From QHCA01 sp003244095 (GTDB taxonomy: Bacteria > Actinomycetota > Actinomycetes > Mycobacteriales > QHCA01): 64,000 nucleotides of DNA. Position numbers and translations under genes: made by a program. Position 1 is the stretch's first letter, and the number at the start of each line of letters is the position of its first letter. This document shows positions 8,446 to 16,391 of the stretch, in pieces. Where the stretch lies: positions 1 to 64,000 of the forward strand of contig JBBQNN010000013.1 in NCBI GenBank assembly GCA_038329965.1, in the 5' to 3' direction. The notes under the pieces are model-generated. The model was given only the letters and a program-made list of their open reading frames with translations. It was not told the DNA's origin and did no database searches.

Positions 8446-9150
8446 TCATGCGAGCGGGTCGGAGCCGGCGAGGGTGCCCGCGCTGCCGACGAGAGCGAAG
8501 CGGGCGAACAGCTCCTCGGCGTACCAGCCCTCCTCGGCGGTGCGGCGGATCGCCTCGATGTGCGCCGGCCGGCGGTAGGCGAAGTCGCGCAGCACTTCGT
8601 CGGTGTCCCAGACGCTGAAGGTGCCCTGCAGGCCCACCGGCAGCTCACCGATGCCGAGGCTGGCCCGCAGGCCGCCGATCGAACGCAGGTCGGCCGACAC
8701 CGGTGGCACGGCCCGCCAGAACGCCATCGCTCGTCGCGGCACGAGCCGGGCCCTGGTGAGGGCGGCCACCGGACCGGCCCACCGGCCGGCCGAGGGGCGG
8801 CCGAACGGTTCGCGACCCGACCACCGGCCACGGGAGGACAGCGGCACCAGGTCGCCACGCCACCGCTCGGCGGAGATCCGCCGCCATCGGGCGGCCGTGG
8901 GGGAACGCTCGAAGTCGTCGGCGGCATCGCGGCTGGCCCAGGTACCCAGCAGCGCCCACGTCGTCGGGTCGCCGTCGCGGACCGTGAACGTCGTGCCGTC
9001 ACCCGTGCCCAGCAGCTTGGCGAAGCGCAGGCCGGCCACGCGGCGCAGCACCAGCCGATCGGCGGCCATGTGCAGCAGCGCGGCGGGCACGCGCCATGGC
9101 GGCACTCGCCACACGTGCAGTGTGACCAGCGCCGGCACGGGTTCAGTCAT
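8446..9150 (-). CDS. crtA: CrtA-like spheroidene monooxygenase family protein
   Basis: A 234-residue soluble protein resembling spheroidene monooxygenase (CrtA), a haem-dependent enzyme that adds keto groups to acyclic carotenoids. Supporting blocks are LLGTWASRDAADDF (residues 67-80), GELPVGLQGTFSVWDT (around 175) and a C-terminal EGWYAEELFARFALV. CrtA homologues in actinomycetes sit in carotenoid clusters, as here. It starts 36 bases after the YbaK-like gene stop and lies upstream of GNAT, cruF, cruG and crtI. Substrate is inferred from family and context. Confidence 0.7.
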   Translation of the reverse strand: MTEPVPALVTLHVWRVPPWRVPAALLHMAADRLVLRRVAGLRFAKLLGTGDGTTFTVRDGDPTTWALLGTWASRDAADDFERSPTAARWRRISAERWRGDLVPLSSRGRWSGREPFGRPSAGRWAGPVAALTRARLVPRRAMAFWRAVPPVSADLRSIGGLRASLGIGELPVGLQGTFSVWDTDEVLRDFAYRRPAHIEAIRRTAEEGWYAEELFARFALVGSAGTLAGSDPLA

Positions 9151-9186
9151 CGTCGTCGAGCCTACGGGCGGGGTCGAGATGGCAAT

Positions 9187-9648
9187 TCAGATGACCTCGA
9201 TCGACCTGCCTCCGGTGAGGCGCAGCAGTTCTTCGTAGCAGGTGTCGAAGACCGTGTGCGGCGCTCCGGCGCCGCACCACACGACGGGGTGGGCCGCCAG
9301 GGTGATGTCGACGGCCGTGCGCAGCGGACGCGGATGGCCGACGGGGGCGACACCACCGATGGGCTGGCCGGTCGCGGCGCGTACGTAGTCGGCGTCAGCC
9401 CGCTCGAGGCCGGGCAGGTCGAGCAGGGCGGCCGCCTTGGCGGTGTCCACCCGATGCGCCCCGCTGGCCAGGATCAGGACCGGTTCCTCGGAGCGGAAGA
9501 TGAGGCTGTTGGCGATGGCGCCGACCTCGACCCCGAGCGCCTCTGCTGCCAAGGCGGCGGTCGTCGCCGCGATCATGAGCTCACGCACCTCGCCCTCAGC
9601 GCCGAGGGCGCGCAACGTCGCGGCCACGTGCTCGGCGTTCGGGTGCAT
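9187..9648 (-). CDS. YbaK/EbsC-type aminoacyl-tRNA deacylase
   Basis: A 153-residue YbaK-fold protein. The family removes wrongly charged amino acids from tRNA (Cys-tRNA(Pro) deacylase and relatives). Visible landmarks are IANSLIFRSEEPVLILASG, a conserved-type DTAKAAALL helix (catalytic lysine region) and the glycine-rich IGGVAPVGHPRPL loop. ATG 9648 begins the conserved MHPNAEHVAATL region. It is 36 bases upstream of crtA on the same strand, so it may lead that transcript although its job is unrelated. Confidence 0.82.
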   Translation of the reverse strand: MHPNAEHVAATLRALGAEGEVRELMIAATTAALAAEALGVEVGAIANSLIFRSEEPVLILASGAHRVDTAKAAALLDLPGLERADADYVRAATGQPIGGVAPVGHPRPLRTAVDITLAAHPVVWCGAGAPHTVFDTCYEELLRLTGGRSIEVI

Positions 9649-9731
9649 GGCGACAGTTGAGCAGAAGTGCTCACCGCCGTCGAGTGGCACCCCACAGGGC
9701 CGGCGGCCCGCGCGCGGCGAGGGTTGGCGCC

Positions 9732-10365
9732 ATGACAACCACGAGCCCTCTGAGCGCACGTTCACTGGCCGCGGCCACCCCGGACACCCGGGATCGGTAC
9801 GCCGACTTCCTCCGGGTGTTCTCCATCGCCGTCGTCGTGTTCGGGCACTGGCTGATGGCGGTCGTGACCGTCGGTGCCACCGGGCGCATCGCCGCCGGCA
9901 ACGCCCTGACCACCGCACCCGCCTTGCAGTACGCCACCCGGGTCCTGCAGGTGATGCCGCTGTTCTTCGGTGATCCGGCTGCCGCGCCCGCCCACGGTGG
10001 CTCTGCTCGCCCATGCCGTCTGGCTGATCGGTCTCGCCGTGCTGGCCCGCGGCCCGGTCACGCGATGGCTCCGGCGCGCCCGGGTGTGGACGGCCGTGGT
10101 GGTGGCCAACGGGGTCGTGATGACGGTGTTCCTCTGGCACCTGACGGCCCTGTTCCTCGGGGACGCCGGGTGGCTGGCGCTGGTCTGTCTCGTACTGGTC
10201 GCGACCTTCAGCCGGGCCGAGCGGCCGAGGCCCTCGCAACCCGGCCGGCCGACCCGATCGGGTGCCGCGGCGATCGCCGCGCTCCTCGTACTGGCCGGAT
10301 GGGTGATCCTCGCCGGCGGGCTGTTCAACACCGTCTTCACCGGCCGCGGCAGGCTCTGCCGGGCA
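9732..10365 (+). pseudogene. Acyltransferase-3 family protein with internal deletion
   Basis: The first frame (ATG 9732) encodes RDRYADFLRVFSIAVVVFGHWL, the N-terminal helix with the essential histidine of acyltransferase-3 (OafA/MdoC-like) membrane enzymes. It breaks off near 9975. A second frame from about 9970 carries a C-terminal part: PPTVALLAHAVWLIGLAVL, VWTAVVVANGVVMTVFLWHLTALF and a last helix. Together about 200 residues remain of a family that is usually about 400, so roughly half of the middle is gone and the ends are out of frame. Confidence 0.65.
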
Positions 10366-10410
10366 ACCGGACCGACCGGTCGCCACCGCGAACAGAAGCA
10401 CCCTGTCCGC

Positions 10411-11667
10411 TCATGGACCCTGCCGACCGCCGGCCCATTCGGCGAGGGCGTTCTCATCGGTGACTCGGTCCAGGCCGATCGCAGCAGCGCCGAGCAGAGG
10501 GCCGTCGTTGCCGTACCTCGCGTCCAGGACCGGTGGAGGCTGGGGTCTACGGAAGGCCATCAGCCCATCGTCGTAGGCCGCGGCGAAAGCGGCCGCGCCC
10601 ACCGCCCGCAGGTGTACGGCAAGGCCGCCGAGGACGACGACCTCGGGGTCATGGGCGTTGACCAGGCCGGCGATGCCGCGGGCCAGGGCGCCGGCTACGG
10701 CTGCCACCGCATCGCGTAGGGCGGCATCCGGTGGATCGCCTTCGGCCTGGGTCAGGAGCTGGTGGGCGTAGCTGCGGGGATTGCCAGGTGGCGGGGCGCC
10801 GAGGTGGCGGGCCAGGGCACGTCCGTCGACCTCGAGGTCCCAGCAGCCCCGCGCCCCGCAGGGGCAGTGCAGATCGGGGTCACCGAAGGGGACGTGGCCG
10901 AACTCGCCGGCGGCGCCGCTGGCACCGGTGAGGGGACGGCCGTCGACGATGACGGCGCCGCCGATGCCGACCTCGACGAGCAGGTGCAGAGCGGTTTGAG
11001 CACCGGCGGCGGCCCCGGTGCGGGCCTCGGCAACGCCGGCGAGGGTGGCGTCGTTGCCCACCAGCAGTGGCAGGCCGGTGTCACCGGTCACGGATGAGAG
11101 ATCCACCGCACCCCATCCCAGGGTGCTGGCCTGTACCAGGTGGTCGTCATGGACGGTCCCCGCGACAGCAAGGGACACGGCCCGCAACCGGCCGCGGTGG
11201 CGGCGATGGGTGTTCCGGACAGCGGCGGCGAGCACGGCCAGCACCCGGCGTGGGTCGCGGGTGACGTGCCGGCGCGACTGCACGTCGTGGACGTGCCCAT
11301 CGACGGTCACCAGGGCGCAACGCCAGTCCTCCTGGCGCAGTTCGACAGCGAGGACGAGGGGCCCGCGCGGGTGCGGCTGCAGCACTGTGGTGGGTCGGCC
11401 GCGGCCTACCACCGGGGCAGGGGCCTCGGTGAGCAGCTCCACCGCACGCAAGCGTGCGGTGATCTCGGTGGCGGAGCTGCTGCTCAGGTTCAGGTCACGA
11501 GCCACCTCGACGCGGGTGGCATCGGGGTGGCTACGCAGATAGCCGAGGATGTCCGCGGCGCCGCGCCAGCGAAACGTGCGCGCGCTGCCCGTCCGGTCAC
11601 GGCCCTTGCTCGCCGGTCCGTCGACGTGTCTGTTGCTGCTCTCAGTTGCCGTGGGGTGCCTCTTCAC
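10411..11667 (-). CDS. ROK-family transcriptional repressor
   Basis: A 418-residue ROK (NagC/XylR-type) regulator. A winged helix spans about residues 35-95 (ILGYLRSHPDATRVEVARDLNLSSSSATEITARL). The ROK sugar-binding domain follows, with VEVGIGGAVIVDGRPLTGASGAAGEFGH and the zinc motif CPCGARGCW. The ATP site that sugar kinases keep near the start of this domain reads VELRQEDW, so it is a regulator rather than a kinase. GTG 11667 is 14 bases from a predicted start site. It is divergent from the HAD-GH13 fusion gene and probably represses it in response to a sugar. Confidence 0.85.
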   Translation of the reverse strand: MKRHPTATESSNRHVDGPASKGRDRTGSARTFRWRGAADILGYLRSHPDATRVEVARDLNLSSSSATEITARLRAVELLTEAPAPVVGRGRPTTVLQPHPRGPLVLAVELRQEDWRCALVTVDGHVHDVQSRRHVTRDPRRVLAVLAAAVRNTHRRHRGRLRAVSLAVAGTVHDDHLVQASTLGWGAVDLSSVTGDTGLPLLVGNDATLAGVAEARTGAAAGAQTALHLLVEVGIGGAVIVDGRPLTGASGAAGEFGHVPFGDPDLHCPCGARGCWDLEVDGRALARHLGAPPPGNPRSYAHQLLTQAEGDPPDAALRDAVAAVAGALARGIAGLVNAHDPEVVVLGGLAVHLRAVGAAAFAAAYDDGLMAFRRPQPPPVLDARYGNDGPLLGAAAIGLDRVTDENALAEWAGGRQGP

Positions 11668-11670
11668 CTT

Positions 11671-11696
11671 TATACTCGTGGTCCGAGATTATAGAA
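11671..11696. promoter_or_regulatory. Back-to-back promoters with operator-like dyad
   Basis: Between the divergent ROK gene and HAD-GH13 gene, TATAAT reads on the minus strand at 11688-11693 and TATACT on the plus strand at 11671-11676. They flank a CTCG-N5-CGAG dyad (11674-11686). Each could be a -10 box for its own gene with a short leader. A repressor bound here would cover both. This is inference from sequence layout. Confidence 0.45.
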
Positions 11697-11708
11697 CGGA
11701 GGGCCGCT

Positions 11709-13940
11709 GTGGACCTCAGTCTTGTCGCCGCCGTGCTGCTGGACATGGACGGCACTCTGGTGGATTCCGATGCTGCTGTCGAGCGCGCATGGACGGTGTG
11801 GGCACACGACCACGACGTCAACCCGTCCGCCGCACTAGCCGTAGCGCACGGAAACCCCGCCGACCGCACCGTGCGCCGGCTGCGCCCGGACCTGGACGAG
11901 GACGCGGTGGCCGCGGCAGCGACACGTCAGCTGGGGCTGCAGTACGACGACCTGTCTGACATCGCCCCTCTGGCGGGCGCGCACGAGTTGCTGTTCGCGC
12001 TCGATCGGCTCTCTCTGCCATGGGCGGTCGTCACCAGTGCCGACACCCACTTGGCCAAGGCCCGCCTGGACGCGGCCGGCATCACCCCGCCGCTGCTGAT
12101 CACCATCGACGACGTCGCCGCGGGCAAGCCGGACCCTGAGGGCTACCTGTGCGCCGCCGACCGACTGAGCGTCGATCCGTCGCGGTGCCTGGTCGTGGAA
12201 GACTCAGAGACGGGCTTGGCCGCGGGGCGCGCCGCCGGGATGCACGTGGCGGCACTGCGCGGCTTGGCCGCAGACCTGCGCCTGCGCGACCTGAGGCAGT
12301 TGGCGCACCTGCTCACCAGGTCCCGGGTAGCGCCCTGGTGGCGCGACGCGGTCGGCTACCAGGTCTACCTGCCATCCTTCGCCGACAGCGACGGCGACGG
12401 ATGGGGCGACCTGCCCGGGGTCACCGCCCACCTGGACCACCTGGTCGATCTCGGCATCGACGTCGTGTGGCTCACCCCGTTCTTTGCCTCCCCGATGCGT
12501 GACCACGGCTACGACATCGCCGACTACCGCACCGTCGACCCGTGCTTCGGTGGACAGCGGGCTCTGGTGGAACTGCTGGACGCCGCGCATGCACGCGGCC
12601 TCCGCGTGCTCGGCGACCTGGTCGTCAACCACACCAGCGACGCCCACCCCTGGTTCGCCGCCGCGTCTTCTTCCCGTACTGACCTGCACCGGGATTACTA
12701 CATCTGGCGCGATCCCGGCCCCGACGGCGGGCCGCCGAACAACTGGCTGTCCCACTTCGGCGGGCCGGCGTGGACCCTCAGTCCGTCCACCGGGCAGTAC
12801 TACCTGCACCTGTTCCGCCCCGAGCAGCCGGACCTGAACTGGCGCAACCCCGCGGTTGCCGGCGAGATCGACGCCGTGCTGGAGCACTGGTTCGCCCAGG
12901 GGCTGGACGGGTTCCGCGTCGACACAGCGGCATACCTGGTCAAGCACCCGGACCTGCCGGACAACCCGCTGCTTCCCGAAGGAGACATGTCCCCCGTTCT
13001 GGGAGTGACATCGGCCTGGCGCCGCCAGGACCACCGCTACGACATTCACCAGCCGGCCGTGCACGCCGTTCACGAGCGGTGGCGCCGGATCGCCGATCGC
13101 CACGGTGCCTTCCTGGTGGGCGAGGTCTACGAGCTGAACGCAGCCGCGCTGGCTGCCTTCGTCGACGGCGAGCGGCTGCACTCCTCCTTCTGGTTCGGTC
13201 TCGTCGAGACCGACTGGGATCCCGACCGCATCCTTGCCATGGTCACCGCGGCCGCTGCCGCCTCACCACAGCTGTCCTGGGTACAGAGCAACCATGACCG
13301 ACCCCGGGCGGTGACCCGTTACGGAGCAGCAGTCCTCGGGCGCCGGCGCGCGCTGGCCCTGCACGTGCTCATGGCGTTGTTGCCGGGCACCAGCTGGTAC
13401 TACCAGGGCGACGAGCTCGGACTGGGTGACGGAACCGTCCCACCCCAGCGGCGTGTCGACCCGTTGGGGGCGGTGCAACCGGAGGCCGCCCGTGACGGTG
13501 CCCGCACCCCCATGCCGTGGACACCCGGACCCGGGCTGGGGTTCACCACCGGCCGGCCGTGGCTGCCCGACGGCGGCAGGGAGCCGGCCGACACTGTTGC
13601 CGGTCAGGCCGGCGACCCGCATTCACACCTCTGGGCGGTGCGTCGGCTGCTGGCCACCCGCCGCCGGCTGGCGCCGCAGGCCGCAGCCGCAGGTGCCGAC
13701 CTGGTCACGGAGGTCCTGACCCGTGAGGCAGCGACCTCCACGGCGGCGGCGGTGGCCCTGCGCCGCGGCGGGGTATGGGCGGTGCTGAACCTGCACGGCG
13801 AACCCACCGACCTCCTTCATCTGCCGGCGCCCGCGGTCTACGACACCGACGACCCCACGGTCACCCCCGACTGCCCGCGAAGCGGCATGGTGCGCCTTGC
13901 ACCACAACAGGCGCTCCTGCTGGCCGAAGCAGCCCGATGA
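11709..13940 (+). CDS. Fusion: HAD sugar-phosphatase + GH13 alpha-glucosidase
   Basis: One 743-residue protein with two complete enzymes. Residues 1-205 are a HAD-IA (beta-phosphoglucomutase-like) domain: DMDGTLVDSD (D12, D14), VVTS (S110), K140 in AAGKPDPEGY and VVEDSETG (D165). Residues 209-740 are a GH13 glycosidase of the oligo-1,6-glucosidase/trehalose-hydrolase group: WWRDAVGYQVYLPSFADSDG, DLVVNHTS, GFRVD (nucleophile D405), GEVYE (acid/base E472) and NHD (D530). GGAGGG five bases before GTG 11709 fixes the start. Both active sites look intact. A job in splitting a phosphorylated or phosphate-derived disaccharide is inferred, not shown. The divergent ROK repressor and downstream permease fit sugar use. 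Confidence 0.88.
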   Translation: MDLSLVAAVLLDMDGTLVDSDAAVERAWTVWAHDHDVNPSAALAVAHGNPADRTVRRLRPDLDEDAVAAAATRQLGLQYDDLSDIAPLAGAHELLFALDRLSLPWAVVTSADTHLAKARLDAAGITPPLLITIDDVAAGKPDPEGYLCAADRLSVDPSRCLVVEDSETGLAAGRAAGMHVAALRGLAADLRLRDLRQLAHLLTRSRVAPWWRDAVGYQVYLPSFADSDGDGWGDLPGVTAHLDHLVDLGIDVVWLTPFFASPMRDHGYDIADYRTVDPCFGGQRALVELLDAAHARGLRVLGDLVVNHTSDAHPWFAAASSSRTDLHRDYYIWRDPGPDGGPPNNWLSHFGGPAWTLSPSTGQYYLHLFRPEQPDLNWRNPAVAGEIDAVLEHWFAQGLDGFRVDTAAYLVKHPDLPDNPLLPEGDMSPVLGVTSAWRRQDHRYDIHQPAVHAVHERWRRIADRHGAFLVGEVYELNAAALAAFVDGERLHSSFWFGLVETDWDPDRILAMVTAAAAASPQLSWVQSNHDRPRAVTRYGAAVLGRRRALALHVLMALLPGTSWYYQGDELGLGDGTVPPQRRVDPLGAVQPEAARDGARTPMPWTPGPGLGFTTGRPWLPDGGREPADTVAGQAGDPHSHLWAVRRLLATRRRLAPQAAAAGADLVTEVLTREAATSTAAAVALRRGGVWAVLNLHGEPTDLLHLPAPAVYDTDDPTVTPDCPRSGMVRLAPQQALLLAEAAR

Positions 13941-13974
13941 GCCGGGGCACCCCGCCGGCGCGCGCCCTGTCCCG

Positions 13975-15174
13975 GTGAGGACCGGCACTCGCGCCCTGTT
14001 GCGGACTGTGGCGAGCCGACCCGGCCTGCAGGTCGGCATCGCGCAGTCAGCCCTCGGGTACGTTCTCACCAGCCTCGGGGCGGTCCTCGTGCTGCTGGCC
14101 CGGGACCTCGACCTGCCCGCGGCCCGCCTGGCCTGGCTGTCCTCCGCGTTCGGTGTCGGACTGCTCGTCACGGCGGCCGCCGGCCCGAGGATGCTGAAGG
14201 CCGGACCCCGACCTGCGCTGCGCGCGGGGGCGCTCGGCGCCGCCACCGGCACCTGCCTGCTCGCCGCGGCACCGAGCCTTCCGTACGCCGTCGCCGGCGG
14301 GCTGCTGTTCGGCCTCGGCGGCGCGGCCCTCGTGCTGGTAACCCCCGCCCTGGTGTCCGGACCTGGAGTGGCCGCCCGCCTCACCCGTGTCACCGCAGCC
14401 TCCAGCTCCGCCGCGGTCCTGGGCCCGCTCGCCATGGGCGGACTGGACGCGCTGGGGCCCAGCGGCCGCCTGGCCCTGTTCGCCTGCGTGCCACCACTGC
14501 TCCTCCTCGTCGCCGGTCTCACGCCGCCCGGTTACACCGGTCCGGCGGAGCTGCCCAAACCGCGGTACGGCGGAGCCTCGGAGCCATGCCCGCAGCCGGT
14601 TGCCGCCCTGCAGGTGGGCTACCGGTGGTCGCGGGTGGTCCTCGCTGTGGGCGTCGAATTCTGCTTCGTCGTCTGGGCCGCGGCCCGGCTGCAGGACACC
14701 GGGGTGGCCGCCGCGACCGCAACCATCCTGGGCAGCTCATTTCCGCTGGGCATGGCGCTGGGCCGCCTGGCCGGTCATCGCCTCGTCGATCGGATCCCCG
14801 CCGTGCCGGTCGGCTCCGTGCTCACCGGCACAGCCACGCTGGTCATCGTCGCCAGCGCCACGCCGGCCCGGGTAGCTGCCGGCCTGCTGCTCGCCGGGAT
14901 CGGGATAGCCACCCTCTACCCGGCCACCCTTGCCGATCTCCTCGGGGCGGCCGCCCTGCCGGTCCCTCAGGCTGCTTCGCTCGGTGCCCTCGCCTCCGGC
15001 GCGGCGATCCTGACCGCTCCGGCGCTGCTCGCCGGCGTCGCTACCGTGCTCGACCTCCGCGTCGCCTTCCTTATCACCCTCCCGCTCCTGATCGCCCTCA
15101 ACGGGCTACCCGGCAGGGTGCCGTCACCCGGTCCGGCAGGACGCGCAGCTGAGGACCGACGCAGACAACCCTGA
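13975..15174 (+). CDS. MFS transporter
   Basis: A 399-residue major facilitator protein with about twelve hydrophobic helices arranged in two halves around a loop at residues 185-215. GTG 13975 begins just after the fusion glucosidase (35-base gap), so the two are probably one transcript. No substrate motif is recognisable. Context suggests a sugar or its product, but drug-efflux type MFS proteins look similar. Confidence 0.7.
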   Translation: MRTGTRALLRTVASRPGLQVGIAQSALGYVLTSLGAVLVLLARDLDLPAARLAWLSSAFGVGLLVTAAAGPRMLKAGPRPALRAGALGAATGTCLLAAAPSLPYAVAGGLLFGLGGAALVLVTPALVSGPGVAARLTRVTAASSSAAVLGPLAMGGLDALGPSGRLALFACVPPLLLLVAGLTPPGYTGPAELPKPRYGGASEPCPQPVAALQVGYRWSRVVLAVGVEFCFVVWAAARLQDTGVAAATATILGSSFPLGMALGRLAGHRLVDRIPAVPVGSVLTGTATLVIVASATPARVAAGLLLAGIGIATLYPATLADLLGAAALPVPQAASLGALASGAAILTAPALLAGVATVLDLRVAFLITLPLLIALNGLPGRVPSPGPAGRAAEDRRRQP

Positions 15175-15199
15175 GCCCGACCTCGAAGGAGATGGCCCC

Positions 15200-16375
15200 G
15201 TGCCGCATGAGGCAGCCCCCGAGCGGATGGTCCCGTTCCGTATCGACGTACCCGAACAGGACCTGCAAGACCTGCGCGATCGCCTGGCCCGCACCCGCTG
15301 GCCGGAGGCCGAGACCGTCAGCGACTGGTCACAAGGTGTGCCGCTGGCCTACCTGCGAGACCTGTGCGCCTTCTGGGCCGGGCAGTACGACTGGCGAGCC
15401 GTCGAGGCGCGATTGAACGCCCTGCCCCAGTTTCGCGTGACTCTCGGCGGCCTGGGCATCCACCTCATCCACGTCCGCTCCCCGCATCCCGAAGCGATGC
15501 CCCTGGTCATCACGCACGGCTGGCCGGGCTCGGTGGTGGAGTTCCTCAACGTGATCGGGCCGCTCAGCGACCCTGTCACCCATGGCGGCCTCGCGGCCGA
15601 TGCCTTCCACGTGGTGTGCCCGTCGCTGCCCGGCTACGGCTTCAGCGACAAGCCGACCCAGCCAGGTTGGGGCGTCGAACGGATCGCCGGTGCATGGGCG
15701 CAGCTGATGGCCCGGCTCGGCTACGACCGCTACGGGGCTCAGGGCGGTGACTGGGGCACCAGCATCACGACCAGCCTGGCGCAACAGGTCCCAGAGCGCG
15801 TCGTCGGCATCCACCTGAACCCGCCGATCGCTGCCCCGGACCCGGCAACCTTCGAAGACCTCACCGACGGTGAGAGGGCGGCGCTCAGCGACCTCGAGCA
15901 CGCCCAGCGCTGGGAGTCCGGGTACTCCGAGCAGATGGCGACCCGGCCCCAGACCGTCGGCTACGCCCTGGTGGACTCGCCGGCCGGCCTGTGCGGATGG
16001 ATCGTAGAAAAGTTCCGGGCCTGGACCGACTGCGACGGCCATCCGGAGAACGTCCTGACGCGGGAGCAGATGCTCGACGACGTGACACTGTACTGGCTCA
16101 CCGGCACTGCCGCCTCCGCCGGGCGGCTGTACTGGGAAAGCATCCGCCGAGTCAGCGAGTGGTTCAGCCGCGGCACCACCGACATCGTCACCGTGCCGAC
16201 CGGCTGCTCGATCTTCCCGGCGGAAACCCTCCGGCCGTCACGCCGTTGGGCCGAAAAGCGCTACACGGACATTCGCCAGTGGCATGAGCTGGACCGCGGC
16301 GGACACTTCGCCGCGTTCGAGCAGCCCGAGCTGTTCGTCGAGGAAGTCCGGTCGTTCTTCCGCCTCGTCCGCTGA
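15200..16375 (+). CDS. Epoxide hydrolase (EHN-domain alpha/beta hydrolase)
   Basis: A 391-residue microsomal-type epoxide hydrolase. The N-terminal EHN domain (about 8-115) contains VPEQDLQDLRDRLARTRWP. HGWPGS (106-111) forms the oxyanion loop, QGGDWG holds nucleophile D184, and GGHFAAFEQPE near the end supplies the triad histidine. Family enzymes open epoxides to diols. AAGGAGA sits about 9 bases before GTG 15200. It follows the MFS gene by 25 bases on the same strand and may share its transcript; the real substrate is unknown. Confidence 0.85.
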   Translation: MPHEAAPERMVPFRIDVPEQDLQDLRDRLARTRWPEAETVSDWSQGVPLAYLRDLCAFWAGQYDWRAVEARLNALPQFRVTLGGLGIHLIHVRSPHPEAMPLVITHGWPGSVVEFLNVIGPLSDPVTHGGLAADAFHVVCPSLPGYGFSDKPTQPGWGVERIAGAWAQLMARLGYDRYGAQGGDWGTSITTSLAQQVPERVVGIHLNPPIAAPDPATFEDLTDGERAALSDLEHAQRWESGYSEQMATRPQTVGYALVDSPAGLCGWIVEKFRAWTDCDGHPENVLTREQMLDDVTLYWLTGTAASAGRLYWESIRRVSEWFSRGTTDIVTVPTGCSIFPAETLRPSRRWAEKRYTDIRQWHELDRGGHFAAFEQPELFVEEVRSFFRLVR

Positions 16376-16391
16376 CGAACACGATGACCGG

